From Nomia melanderi (Eukaryota > Arthropoda > Insecta > Hymenoptera > Halictidae), in assembly GCF_051020985.1 (NCBI RefSeq), contig NC_135003.1:12393501-12457500 (forward strand): 64,000 nt of DNA, given 5' to 3'. Position numbers and translations under genes: made by a program. Numbering within the stretch: the first letter of the stretch is position 1; every line of letters starts with the position of its first letter. The notes under the pieces were generated by a model. That model was not told where the DNA came from. It was given only the letters and a program-made list of their open reading frames with translations, and ran no database searches. Below, in pieces: positions 1 to 12,600 of the stretch.

Positions 1-70
1 GGGAACGAATAATACGGAGCACTTCTTGCGGCGGCTGTTCAGCGACCGTAGCAAAGACGCCGCTCGCAAA

Positions 71-298
71 TTAACCTTTTGCACTCGAGAGGTGATTTTC
101 GGTTATCGCTTGATTCGATGCAGTAAAATTATAAAACTCGATATTTAACGTTGAACCGTGTAATATTGGGATAAAACAGCTTTGTTTCTCAATTTACTTG
201 TGAATTTCTCTTTGAGTTCATTTTAAAAAATGTCGTCTTTGTCTCGTTAGAAAATGTTAAGTATTTCTAACGAGATACTTCCGAGTGAAAAGGGTTAA
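71..298 (+). mobile_element. TTAA-1 MITE, near-complete
   Basis: TTAACCTTTTGCACTCGAGA opens the element and CCGAGTGAAAAGGGTTAA closes it. The interior has the family blocks AAAATTATAAAACTCGATAT and AACAGCTTTGTTTCTCAATT. This copy defines the family length of about 228 bp. Confidence 0.75.
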
Positions 299-1190
299 CT
301 CTTTGAGTGCTGAATACTATGAACTGAAATGTTCCGTGTGGAAAGTATATTTTGCTCGTTTGAAGATCGATAGCTTATGTTAATTTGTAGAATTCACAAG
401 TTGTAATTAAATTGTAGTTGCAATTCCTCAGTTTTAGATTGAATAATGCTAAGGAACGCTTATATTAATCTCATGCAGTTATAATTGTGACCATGCGACG
501 TGTAGCATTGAAAACTTGGAAAAACGCATATATACGTCCATAGTACTCGAAGGGTTCAATCGTTTTTTGTCGACGTTTCTTAGAGGTGTCGACGCGTTTG
601 TACAGTCTTCTTTTTTCCTCGATAATACATAATAGCGCACGCCTCGTTCGCTGGCTCGGATCAACCGCTGCTAGACAGGATGATCTGTTTGTCTATCACG
701 TTTGCGGCGAATCCGCCTTTAGCACGTTGTAGCAACTGAAGAGATCGCACGTGATTCGCGATTACCGTGGGTTAAATATAAACTGATCCGTGCGATGTAG
801 TTCTCGCCGATACAGTAAGATTTCTGATTGAAAGTGTGGATGTAAGTAATTTTGAATATACTACTAGCGAGAAAATAAAAATTCTTTGAAAATCATTTCG
901 TGTATACCACGTTATACAGAACGTTCGACAAATGTTCTGGTTCAAACAAGTTTTTCAATAAGAAATGCATATTGGTATCGTCAAATTCTAATACGGACAC
1001 TCACGTTAATACATTAAATGCCGGAAATGGTGTAACATTTGTGAAAAAGATATAATATTAAATTATTTAACTAAATTGGGTTCTTGTCACAGGTTTGTTT
1101 CGCTGAATATCAATTTCGTTATCTACAATATAGTAACGTTTAAATAACCATCATTTACTTGAGGGGACTACAATAATTCAATTCAACGCG
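299..1190. other. No gene recognised
   Basis: AT-rich DNA with only short scattered frames. Nothing supportable was seen. Confidence 0.5.
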
Positions 1191-1400
1191 TTAACACTAG
1201 AACTACGTACCAGTAAAGATGACTGGTTCCGATTCTTTTGTTTCGCAATTATTGATATTTCGAGAGCGAATATTCAAAATGATCTCGAAAATAAATAGTT
1301 GAATATTATAATAAATGTCCGAAGAAACTGAAGGTAACCCATTGTTACAATTTTCACGAGGATCACATATTAATCGCATTAAATGCTCGGTAGTCGCAAT
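1191..1400 (+). mobile_element. TTAA-4 MITE, diverged
   Basis: TTAACACTAGAACTACGTACC matches the family start and GCTCGGTAGT near 1384 matches the family end. The right TTAA has decayed, so the end is approximate. Confidence 0.45.
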
Positions 1401-2278
1401 GTTAAACGCATCGAACCGTAAGAGAAAGATAAAGAAACCGCTCGCGTCTAACTGAAAGTTCACAATCGTCTCGGAAATGAAAAGTCCCCAGGGTGAGCCA
1501 ACCCGAACCCCGTTATACTGGCGTTTCCAAAGGCTTGGATTTACGATACACCCGAGATACCGCTAGTTTTCAGGAACATCTCGATGGAAATCGCGGGAAC
1601 CGGCGGATACATCGGCGCGTTCCCTCGTGCGCGACGCCTGCGTGTCACCGTAATTGTACGGGAATATAAGCCACGAATCATAGCGGCGAAAAGATTCGAG
1701 AAAAAATTGGGGGACGTCCGGCGGGAGGTCGCGCGGCATTTCGTGGGCGTACGAGGAACCGCGTTCGCGCGGCTCGCTAACGATACCGACCTATCGACAG
1801 AAGGTGGATGGTTCGACCTTTCGTCCAGGTGACAGCGCGGGGCCCCGGGGCACGGCCCGTTTAATCGTGAAAATAATAAACGAGGGGAAAGTCCGGGCGA
1901 GTTATCCCTCTGCACGATTATGTCCCGGCTCGCCTGCCGACTCCCACGTTATATGGCGGCGAGGATTCGCCTCGGCTGTAATTTACGGCCGTTTGACATT
2001 ATCCCGTGGCCCTTGCAGGCGTGACCCGTGTGTTCACCGGCGGCTACGCTGTCACCGTGCCAACGACGTCCGTTAGATCGGCCTAGGGACCCTAGACTGG
2101 GTGGGAACAACGGGCACCGACGGTGCTTCCAATGGTTACCGAAAGAATCCTGTGGAATCGGAATTACTTCTAATAACAGAGGCTTTCAGCGTTAACCGTA
2201 CCGGTCAAACGACGGTATTTAACATCCTGCCTTTCCTTTTGTTCGTTTAATTTTATATGAACTCCTATATTGTCCGAT
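1401..2278. other. CpG-rich stretch without a recognised gene
   Basis: Open frames exist on both strands around 1541-2076 but overlap one another and contain no recognisable domain; they look like chance frames in GC-rich DNA. Confidence 0.45.
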
Positions 2279-2491
2279 TAACCCCTTGGCCTATGATATC
2301 TCTCTCAGCTCTGATCGATACGGCTACTTTGTGGTGAATAATTTATTGGAGAAAGAGAAAAATTCTAAGCATATGTTATGCCTATATTTCCTTTTAAGCA
2401 TAATAGTTTATTACAGAGGAATAATATTTACTTTGAACTCGAATGAACTGAGTAATATATAATATACATATATTGTAGTACTAAGGGTTAA
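2279..2491. mobile_element. TTAA-5 MITE
   Basis: TTAACCCCTTGGCCTATGAT at the left and CTAAGGGTTAA at the right. The segment GAATAATTTATTGGAGAAAG and the following AAAAATTC tract reappear at 45033. Confidence 0.55.
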
Positions 2492-2616
2492 TTGGTTTCT
2501 CAGTTTTCATTCTTCCTTTTGTTTTTGTTTTCAGTTAGGAAAGTGTATCATCTAATTCGGTTATCTATGTTTTGTAGCCAGTTATCTTGACTGATTATGG
2601 TAGGAGAAGTATGGTG

Positions 2617-2812
2617 TTAACATTAACCGTGGCGTAATCAGACGAATAACTGGCTAAAGTAAAGGAAAATAAGTTGATGCATTTTTTTGGGGAAGAGACA
2701 AAGGGAATTGAAGGACTGATTAATTGGGTGATGTAGAGATTGAAACGAAGTGAACGAAGAACACAGAATTTTAAATCTGGATTTTTCAGTGGTTATTGAT
2801 GGGTTTAGTGTC
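2617..2812. mobile_element. TTAA-6 MITE
   Basis: TTAACATTAACCGTGGCG opens the element. The block AGAATTTTAAATCTGG near the right end is shared with the copies at 8505 and 34755. The right end, near TTTAGTGTCG, is diverged. Confidence 0.5.
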
Positions 2813-3877
2813 GATATGGGTGATATGGTTGTTTGAGTGTATGTCTCTTGTGTGGAAATATTTATAGCAGAATTTTTGAAATATGTGTTTGTATGTTGAT
2901 AGTGTGCATTCTTTGTGAACAGTTGTTTTGTCGATGGAAGTCTAAATTTTAAACAATTGCTAGTGATTTGTTCAAGCAGCAGGATTCTTATAATTTAGAA
3001 TATTGTTCAAGTAGGTTTATCTGGCATCTTGTCTGGGTTAGGTCTGGGTTTGTCTAAATTAGACTAAGTTAGACTTTGGTAAAGTTTAAATTTGAAATAA
3101 CTGCTGCCGATTTGTTTAATCCGAGATTCTTATAATATGGAAAATTGTTCAAGTAAGGAGGTTCGTTTCGTTTAATAAGATCTTGTTTAATAAATACTGC
3201 ACTGCGAGTGGCTGTTGCGTCACTTTTATATTGTCGTAATAAGTATGCGTGGTATTGAGAGTAATATTGTCGATGACATAAATTTATATCTTTATTATGC
3301 TAAATTCTTAAAGAAACATTACATAACGATATTTCTGTACTCGAGTGAGACAGATGTCAGCCGTAACGCGTTCAACGTTCGTTTAACAGGATAAAATACT
3401 TCAGTGGCTTAAATGGAATTCCTGTCCAATGAACGCTGCACAGACTTCCTGGTAAATGGAGCCATTATTAAGAGTATGCAACGAACAAACGAATATATAC
3501 GTTGGTTATTTCAGAATAAGTCGGTAAAAATCATAATAAAAATTCAGCATCGCTTTTTAAACATGCTATCACTGTGTAACACAAACAGTTCAAAAATCAA
3601 CTATAACTCCAATTTCTAACTCCCATTTTCCTCTAAACAAAGCAAAACAAATACGTGCATTTCCAAACAGCAATGCACTCAATTCTATTGTTATGTAAAA
3701 CAAACTAGACAAAATCATACAATGAACCATATGCAAATTCATATCAGACTTCAAATGAATCTATTAAATCAAACCAAATGAAAAACTTCACTTTAAACGT
3801 TAGAGATTAATAAGTAACTCTTAAACTTGTCAAATTCTGTTCGACATTTTCACGAGTCTAAACACATTATCATAAGA
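2813..3877. other. AT-rich DNA without a recognised gene
   Basis: T-rich then A-rich tracts. The 68-codon frame at 3413-3619 has no domain-like content. Confidence 0.45.
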
Positions 3878-3903
3878 CAAGTGGTTAACGTGTTAACCAC
3901 TTG
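3878..3903. repeat. 26-bp palindrome at abutting repeat ends
   Basis: CAAGTGGTTAAC, a 2-nt centre, then the exact reverse complement. The GGTTAAC on each side looks like two TTAA-type element ends meeting. Confidence 0.65.
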
Positions 3904-5183
3904 CGCTGGAAATGAATTCCGAAATCTGGCAAAGCCTCCTGCGATGAATTTTGTTTTTACCTATTTTACGCTATGTACACTAATTTCATTTGTTAATCAT
4001 TCCGTATAGAGTGATACATTTCGAAGGAATCTAATAGGCGTAACGCAACAAGATTATCAATGTGCGAAAGGCATCATTCAGAATTTTCGGATAGAAACGT
4101 CTCGACCTGCGTGGCACGTCTTTCCAGCACAAGTAGTTGATGATAACGCAGTGCCATCGATCACAATCGCGAGGGAAGCCATAGGACAACGGGTTCAAAC
4201 GGAATCTCTCGTGTTATGCACACAAGAGATTCGTATCATCCGCCTCAATCAATTTACCACCGTTTAATGCGGCCGCGCGTCGACGAGGCGTGAAAAAGAA
4301 GATGGCGGTGAACAAAGGGAGGCGCGGGAGTCACGGGAACGGTTAGGCAGTTTCGCCGGCTACCAGCGAAACTGGAGATCCGCCTGTTGGAAACAGGGCC
4401 CGGCACGTATGCCATTTCGTATCTGGATGCACGATCTGCGTACCTCGTAGCGCCGACGTGGCGATGAAGTTACACGTGGGATACGGGGCCTACGAGGGGG
4501 CACGTACTTGTCCCGGAGAAAATGTGCTAGAGCATAATCGCGAAACGACATTACCCGACGGTTGCATTCCACGGAGGGCGACGGGCCCAATTCTTGGTAC
4601 AGCCGCCGCCGGTACCTGAAATGCATTCCACCGAGGACGTCGGGTTCCAGCCGCGCGTACGTCAGCGACACTACGGGAGAAGAAGCGAAGAGGGAGGGAA
4701 AAAAAAAGAGCCGGCGATATGGGAAGGGCGTGTGCGCTTACAGGATCAAGGAACGCTGCAGCGGAGCCCGGTGCAGCCTGCTGCTGCCACGAGAAACTCT
4801 TTCATCCTTGGATTCGAAACTTCTTTCGCGTGCCGATCCCCCGACAGCCTACACTCTTTGAATATTTTAAGCGTTATATTCACTTCCCTGCCGGCGCTTC
4901 GTCACTTTAACGTTCCCGGGTATAAGGTCGGATCCGATGATCTCGCGATTGAACGTCGACCTTTGTAATAATGTGATTTTTCTTGTTTCTGCTTAGTTTT
5001 AAGTATTGAGGATGATGCGGAAGTTACGTTTTGTTCTTCCGTTAATTATCGTGATATCTGAAACTGGAGGCTTCATTTTTCGTGTCGCGTGGTTTGGGTA
5101 TTGTGGGAATAGGGTTTTCGAAGTTAATACATCTTTGGAACTTTGTATCGGAAGTAGTTCGAAGTTTCATTCGAAGTTGGAAG
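3904..5183. other. No gene recognised; CpG-rich from about 4270
   Basis: Frames of up to 124 codons on both strands at 4360-4968 overlap and are rich in Arg, Pro and Ser, as expected for chance frames in GC-rich DNA. Confidence 0.4.
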
Positions 5184-5487
5184 ATTGATGTGTTCTGAGA
5201 TTCGAGAAGAATTGAAGGTAGTTGAGGAAGAAATTCGAATACTGCAGAGATCACTGTTAATACTTCCTACAATTTTCATCGGCATTCAGCGGATTGTTTC
5301 GCGAAACCATCCAACTCGCGATTATTTTGAAGACTGATGTATTGGAAGATTCAAAAGGGATTAACTGATAGTTGGAAAAGAAATTCGAATACTGCAGAGA
5401 TCGTTATTAGTACTTATCTTACGGTTTCCATCGGCATACATCGAATTGTTTCACGAAACCATCCAACTCGCGATTGCTTCTTTAGGG
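5184..5487 (+). repeat. 149-bp tandem duplication
   Basis: Two copies start at 5184 and 5333. They share GAAATTCGAATACTGCAGAG and CGAAACCATCCAACTCGCGA with scattered differences elsewhere. Confidence 0.75.
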
Positions 5488-6168
5488 CACGTCCGCAGGA
5501 GTCCCAACAGCTTTCCAGAAAAGTCGGTCGCTTCAATTTCACGCATCCAGCGGCTCTCGCTCGCTAGAACAAGACCCGAGCTCGCTAAGATAAGTCCATT
5601 ACCTAACCGATTTGCATCATCCGACCTAAACCAGACCTTGCCCGACGCATTAACCGGCCACAGACGCTAAACTTGCCCCGTCAAGAATTTTGCAAGCGGC
5701 GGTTTCGCAATAACAATCGTAAACGGGCGAACGTGTCCGATGTCAACGAGAGCGGCCGAGCTAATTACCATCTCTCCGCCAAAATCGCGGCGCGCATTAG
5801 GAGCCGGGCAGATCTCGCGGCGCGCGAAAGCGATGCCGCGGCTAATTGGATTTTACTAATTAGCTTTCTCCTTTGTACAATTAAGCCGGACTTTTTTCCT
5901 TCGTTCCCGAAGCCAGAGACGGAAGTCGAGAGGAGTGTTTCACTCGGGAGCCGAACCGTCGAATGGCACAGCGCGGCATTTGTTCGCCGAGGGGTCGATC
6001 TTCGCCACGTTTTCTGCCGCGTGTGTGTTCGATCGTGCCGATTGCTTAGGAGGCGTGCTTGATTAGGCGGCCGACCGGCCGGATTTTTGTCACCGGTCGG
6101 ACACGAGAACCGCCGTGGAAACGCCGCGTTCGAAATTTGAATCGACGCGATCCCATCGAACATTTCGG
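5488..6168. other. GC-rich DNA without a recognised gene
   Basis: Opposing frames at 5673-6062 (+) and 5765-6184 (-) occupy the same bases, and neither has a domain. Confidence 0.4.
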
Positions 6169-6515
6169 TTGACACATTTCGCACCGGTAACGAGAAATCT
6201 CGTTTTTATATAGAGACACTTAGCTATGACACTTCGCTAATTACCACAGCATTGAACGAAATATAAAATTTGATTCGAATTGATTATCTATTTAAAATAT
6301 ATTACACAACAATATATCTGTGTTTCTCTATGTATAGTGACATAGTGGCATATAAACTTCGTATCATATAACAGTACAAATTCAGTGAAGTAATGATTAT
6401 TTCGTAATAAAGTTATTATTATTCAAACGTGTCTATATTATTATATCTATTAAAATGCAGGGAGGCGCTGAAAAAAAATTTGTTTAGGGAGGCGTCTAGC
6501 CTCGGAACGTGTTAA
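6169..6515. mobile_element. TTAA-2 MITE
   Basis: It shares about 150 bp with 44741-44990, including GGTAACGAGAAATCTCGTTT, GACACTTAGCTATG and TAATTACCACAGCATTG. The left end reads TTGACACATTTCGCACC and the right end GTGTTAA. The right part differs from the other copy. Confidence 0.65.
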
Positions 6516-6724
6516 CACTACAGACAGATCAAAATTACCTACTTCATTCCTAGTTTTATAATCATTGAGAAAATACAACCGTTCCTCAGAGAAATGATTA
6601 AATAACCTGATGTGGTAATATACAAACTAAGATATAAGCCAACGAAAATCTTAATATATACACTCTTATAACATCTCCAGAAGAATAGAGGGGAGTGATG
6701 TCTGATCCGTAGTTCCAGTGTTAA
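6512..6724. mobile_element. TTAA-4-type MITE
   Basis: TTAACACTACAGACAGAT and ATCCGTAGTTCCAGTGTTAA form imperfect inverted ends bounded by TTAA. Its left TTAA is shared with the preceding TTAA-2 element. Confidence 0.6.
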
Positions 6725-7498
6725 TTCAACGACACCACTATGCACTCGAATATTCGAAGCAATTTACACCGTTCGTTTGCTTCTCTTTGATTCGGGTACA
6801 CTATTAATTACATCTTTCACGTAATTGGAATCTCAAGTTTCATCAAGGAGTATCCTAATAATTATATTCATTTCATTTTCTGTGATCCCCAAGAATGGCA
6901 CTAGAGATTGCTGCTCTCACGTTTCTGTTAGAGTCTTCGAAATTAATTATTTTCGCTGGACATCCTCGTGACAATAGTAGACTGCAGGTTTATAGACATC
7001 GGTATCAAGAGTGCAGCTCGATAGTTTCAACTGGTTGTACATAGTATAATCAATATAATATGATCTCATCCTATATAACCAAATAATCTTTGAGACACAC
7101 TGTGTAAGATCTTCGTATTGGAACAAATGCGTCCCCAGCAGCGTCCGACAGAAAAAGATTAAACCCCGATCGAGCGTATTCCTGTTCTGTCCCACAAGGA
7201 AGAGTTCCGCGCGCGCCGGTTTCGAAATTAATATGGACAATTTGGTCGGTGCACGCCTATGCCGGGTCTCGAGATCTCTGTAATCAATTAAGCTTGCCCT
7301 TAAGGGGCTCGCCTCTTAATTTGCCCGGGTTCCTTAAAGGGGATTCCAATTGGAGCCGGCGGTGACTCGAGCAATTTATAAACGGCCGATAATTGCGACT
7401 ACTTTGTATCGATGGGTGGTCTAGTTCTCCGGAAAAATCGCGCATTTCTCAGCCGTCGCGGTCGTGCCGATTTTATTTCCAGCGTGGTTCGAGTTTCG
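6725..7498. other. No gene recognised
   Basis: The - strand frame at 6947-7240 has no recognisable motif; nothing else was seen. Confidence 0.4.
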
Positions 7499-7718
7499 TT
7501 AACGCCAGAACTACTGGACAGATCGAAACTACCCGTTGCTGATTTCTTCTTTTTCTTATTATTAAAAAGATAACGGATGTTTCTGCGGGAAATGATTAAA
7601 ACGATTGATTTACCAATACCCAAAGTGAGTTGTAAATCAATTGAGGTCTCGGTAGATGTACTCTTAGAGTTTCTATAGAGGAATCTCGAAAAGTCGATTT
7701 AACTGCTCGGTAGTTTAA
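7499..7718 (+). mobile_element. TTAA-4 MITE
   Basis: TTAACGCCAGAACTACTGGAC at left and CTGCTCGGTAGTTTAA at right. The block TCTTAGAGTTTCTATAGAGG is shared with the copies at 26951 and 54218. Confidence 0.65.
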
Positions 7719-8504
7719 TATAGGTAAATATAGGTAAACTTTCGGAATTTTTTTGATAATAACTATGAAACGAAAACTGATTTTTTGATGTATAACTGTA
7801 AACTTCTGCTTTATATCTATATTTCTTCCAAGATAAAATATTACAAAATGACGCAGTTATTCGCTAACTTCGATATTTTTCAATGTCTCGATGATTTAAT
7901 TTCTTATGAACATTCGAAGCTAATTATTTAGAGTGAAAACAGGTTTTCGCATTTCCGTAATAAGTAAACTTTCGAAAAATCTGAACGCTACACTTTAGAT
8001 AATGTATTTTTGTATTTAAATCCCAAAAATGTTTCTTCGGATGTTTCAGTTCGCAACCGCGTCGGCCTGTTAAGTAGCATAATCCATTTACGCACGTTCG
8101 CTCGCGAGCACGCCGGAAATCGGAAGCGAGGTCGTCGTTGCTGAACAGTTCGATACGGACTCGATTTTATTGCCGCGTTCGCGCTCGTCCGCTAATAACT
8201 CCGTCAACTATGGCCGGGTTTGCATTGCCGGCGCATGCAAACGAGACACTACGTCAAGTGTTACGTCGGACACGAGCACGAGGGGAATAATGATTAAACG
8301 AATCGACTCCGTCTATCGGGAAAGCGACGTTTCTTACGTGCTCGGCGCGTTCAATTAATTATTTCTTCATCGAACACGGAGAAGATATGCCGAACGTCAT
8401 ACGTAGACTCGCGTATCAATGCGTTCGAGTATTTCTCTTGAAGAAACTGGGAACACTTACCGTCCGAAAAGTAATTAACAGTAAATGTACAGATACTTTG
8501 TATA
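7719..8504. other. No gene recognised
   Basis: AT-rich then mixed sequence. Nothing supportable was seen. Confidence 0.4.
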
Positions 8505-8735
8505 TACTCACTCCTACCTTAACGAGGCGAATAACTGGTTATGAAATACAGGTAAACAGGTTGGACGATAAATGTTTCTGATTGGGAACAGAAACAGAAG
8601 GAAAGACAAAAATTGGAAGACTGATAATTCGGGTAATATCGGAATTGAGATATAAAGTTAAATGAACGAGAGAAAGAATTTTAAATCGAATTTGGAAACC
8701 GGTCGGTTTGCCGGTCGCGGCGCGTTTAATGTTAA
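8505..8735. mobile_element. TTAA-6 MITE, diverged
   Basis: It shares AACTGGTTATG, AACAGAAACAGAAGGAAAGA, GGAATTGAGATATAAAGTTA and AGAATTTTAAATC with the copies at 2617 and 34755. Ends are approximate. Confidence 0.5.
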
Positions 8736-8980
8736 TCGGTAAAAGCGTGAATTATGGAAAGACAAAGATACCTGAATTATCTTTGGAAAGAGCGCCGCCG
8801 GCTGTCTCTTGTTCTTACGTAATCCAAGAAGTACGTACTCGTAACACTCGTGCTCGATCCGTTAAAGAGAGAGATCATAATTATTCCTTCGCATTAAAGT
8901 GTAATTACGATTATCCTCACAGTTCGATAACTGTACATATTTCCGTGAAGTTTGAATTGGTCGAACCTTGAATCTCAGAA

Positions 8981-9215
8981 TTAACCCCTTACCTTACGAT
9001 ACGTCAAGCTGGTGAAGATTTCAGATAAAATGTAACAAACACAAAATACTATTCAATTGATCTGAATGCAAATTACGTATGTATCATTATTCTGTTATCA
9101 ATGATTATACCTTACAGAGTAAAACTGGAATCTCCTCTTATTTTCATTGAACTATTAATAACAAAGCAGTTAGTTCCACCACAGTTCAGAAAAAAATCAC
9201 AGGACAAGCGGTTAA
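8981..9215. mobile_element. TTAA-5 MITE
   Basis: TTAACCCCTTACCTTACGAT and ATCACAGGACAAGCGGTTAA are inverted ends bounded by TTAA. The middle shares GCAAATTAC and CAATGATTATACCTTA with 47740-47946. Confidence 0.7.
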
Positions 9216-9378
9216 CGAACCGAATCTGTACCGATCTCATTTGATGCGTGTTGAATAACTCCAGAATCGGCGGAAAGTGTGTTTCTTACGATTATTGCCT
9301 AGGAAAAACATTTATCCATCATTTCCGTGAACGTATAGCGTACTCCGAAGTTCCACGAAAATAATATACTAAAACTCG

Positions 9379-9699
9379 TTGTATCGGTCCACTCGTTATC
9401 CGGATCATCGCAATTTATCGACGGGAATACGTGGGTCCCGGAGGAAATTCCGCGTGCGACGTCGGCGGCCATCGCGTTTCCGGTTGTCCGCCGGTCGGAC
9501 GGTTTCCCCGACGCTCGATCGGTCGATCTCCCTCGATTCTAACCGGCAATTATACACGTACGTCCCCGTTGGAGAAAAAAAAGAGAAGGAACGTTTCGCG
9601 ACGAGGCTCGTTGCCGTAACGGCGGGCCTTTTTGCCGTGGCGATCCTCTCGATAGACATCTTGATGACTTTCTTGTATACCCGTGGCGCAACACCTTGA
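9379..9699 (+). CDS. Uncertain open frame with a C-terminal hydrophobic segment
   Basis: I do not recognise this 106-codon frame. Residues 72-97 (RLVAVTAGLFAVAILSIDILMTFLYT) would make a single membrane span, reported here in part: LVAVTAGLFAVAILSIDIL. It follows a basic stretch (EKKEKER) and an Arg-rich N-terminus. That layout fits the cytoplasmic tail and anchor of a type II membrane protein, perhaps an alternative first exon. No convincing splice donor was found, and an overlapping - strand frame covers the same bases, so it may be chance. Confidence 0.15.
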   Translation: MYRSTRYPDHRNLSTGIRGSRRKFRVRRRRPSRFRLSAGRTVSPTLDRSISLDSNRQLYTYVPVGEKKEKERFATRLVAVTAGLFAVAILSIDILMTFLYTRGATP

Positions 9700-12600
9700 C
9701 GTCCGGCGACGTTGAAAAACAGTTTGCGCTAAAATCGTTTCTTGCTTCTTTCCTTCGTCCGCGGTCTTCCTCCCGGTAATTTATGAGCGGCACCGTCGCG
9801 AGGTCGGTAATTATTTCGGAAATTGTGTCGTTTCTGGGAGGCCGGCCTGCACTTTTTCTTCGCCCTGTCCGCCGACCGGTTTCTCTCTTCCACGTTTCTA
9901 TCGAGCCAGTTCTCTCATATTTTCGGGGAGCATCGGAACTATACGAACGAAACGTGTCTCGTCGTTTTAAACCCTTAACTGCCAAGCCAGTGACATACGA
10001 GTCGCTCAGAAGCCAATGCGGTTAAGCCGATTTTCCGATATTTTCTGATTCTCGTAAATTTTAATGGAATAAATAATATTCTTCTCCCTTATTGACGGTA
10101 GAACTACCTACCAGTCGAAATGACGCAGCTATTCGAAGCATTGAACATTCGATTATTTTCGAAATAAATGGTTCCGCTCGAATACAAATGAACACCGAAT
10201 CTTATTAACTTCTTTAAACTCAGAACTACGATTTATGCATTCCACAGAAACGAAAAGCTTCTATTAGGAATTGAATAGCAAGAATCCCACAATCATGCGA
10301 AAATGGGAACGAGAATGATACTCGACGTGAAACTCGCGAATAACTTGTTTTAGTCTCTCGGCCAGCTTTTTATTTCAGTCGCGTGAAAGTTTCGAAATTG
10401 ATTGCTCGCAGTTCGAAGAGCTTCCGTTTTGTCAGTATTTCCAAATGTTACCTGTTACGTTATATTATTTACTCGAGCATTTGTTTCGTCCGCGAGTGCG
10501 TTCTGTTCGGCGAACGAATAGTTCACCCGTGACTCGAATACGAACGAACCTGCGGACTAAGCTGATGTATAATGTAATATGTAATATCGAGGGACGCTTT
10601 CGGCCGAACGTTCCTCAATCCCGCACGTTTCTTCCTCGCGTATGCGTCCCGCTTATTGCTAGCCATAACGTTTTACGACCGTCCGAATGATTCCCAACAC
10701 CGTAGTAGAATATTCAAGCGTTTCTTGCTGAATTAAACAGGAATTAATCGGCAATTGATTCAAGAACGATTCGCGGAATCCTCGCGCACGTCAGTCCTAT
10801 TTCTTCTTAATCACTTTGTCTGCGGCAGCCGACGCGGAAGGTCACCCGTTTCATTTCTCGTCACCGATGACGGATAATATTGTAAACATTCGAACGCCAC
10901 TGGAATATCAGAACGACGTTCTATTTTATTGGTCGGCTTACGCAACCGGGAAAGTGAGAGGAACACCGCTATCGAGATAATTAGGAAACGGATTATTGGA
11001 GATGCTCATTGTATCGCTTTCGAATTTTATGCGGTGTACAATCGCGTTCGCCGCAATCGCCGATAATTAGAGTGCAGTTCTTATGCGTTCGCGACGTGCG
11101 CGAGCGTATCGTGTACAAACAGAATGCAAATCTTAATCAATTCCCGGTATTGCAAAGGCTCGAACGGTTTTTCTTTGCGTAAAAGGTCCGACGGTTCACT
11201 GGCAATACGGGATCGCGCGACTTCGTTACGATCGCGTTATATACGCAATAAATATTTTCCAGCGCAACATTCGCGTCGAAGATCGGGCCTCGGATATTGC
11301 ATAAAATTCTATTTCTGCCGTCTGTCTTCGTATTATTCATAGCCGTTTGTTATTCCGCGTCGCGCGCCGGAGAAAAACCGCACGGCAAACAAACTTAATA
11401 CCGACAGGAATAGAATGTAGCGGAGAACGCGCGAGAAGTAAATCGTGAATCGGTGTACGTGAAAAAATCAATTACGAAACAGAATATATACATACAAAAA
11501 ACTGTTTACCATGTGTTACGATACATTTACATAATCATTTACGTACGCACAATTCCCTCAGGCAAATATTTTCAATTCAACATCCACCGACATATCCTCC
11601 TACATAATATCAATGATGCGTTACGATAATTGTAACATTAATTATACGCTTGAATAACCAAGCAGGTTATTCCACGGTCAACCCGTCTAAACAGAACTCA
11701 ACGCTAAATTTAGAGAACCAGTGAATTTTACTCGTATCGAATTTTATAAACATCATTCGGAGAATCTTTGATTTTCATCGATTACGCGAATACGTTTCAC
11801 GAATATGTATTTTAATTGTCCACTTACAAACTTCTAATTTCCAAGATCTAAACGAACGAATATCACGGAATCTCCGTGCATCCAACGTTGAAGCTTAATC
11901 TCACAGGGTAATCTTAAAAGTCAATTTTTTGAATAACAAGGGACGCCGCCATTAGCATTTCACTTCGCGCGAACAGCGGCAAGAAACTGTTTGAATATTT
12001 CACTCCGACGCCGGGAATAACTTAATATTTCCCGTTCACAGTTGAATCTTCATTTTATGCGAAGTTTTCGCAACATCCGCCGGCATTCGCAGTTTCTCAC
12101 CTCCGCTGAGTCACCCGCCGGGAAAACATATAAGTAGGCAAGACTCCGGAATATCGTAGCAATGACCGAGCGTAACGATTGCAACCGCGGCGACCTTCCC
12201 GCGCGCGGCGTGCGGCCGTAATTAATAGACTACGGATTTTTATGCGTTCATGTGAAATCTGGTAATACAAGATTGCACGGGACGCGTGGAAAACGAGAAA
12301 ATTTAGAGAATGTCTAAAGCCCAGTGCTTTCTATTAATATACGTCGACACTAGACTTACGGACATTTACCGTACAGCTTGTTCTACTGTTTCTAGAAAAA
12401 TTGATATTCATCGTTTAGATTTCGGAAATTAGAGGTTTAAACGTAAACGATTAAGATTCATATTAGCGTATCTGCATTAATCAAAATCACAAACATTCAG
12501 CAAATAATGTTTATAAAACTCAATGAGTCGAATCGACTCGCTCCTTAAATCTAGTATTAAGAACGATCATTCTCGGCAGTTCTAGTTTTCTAATTATATT

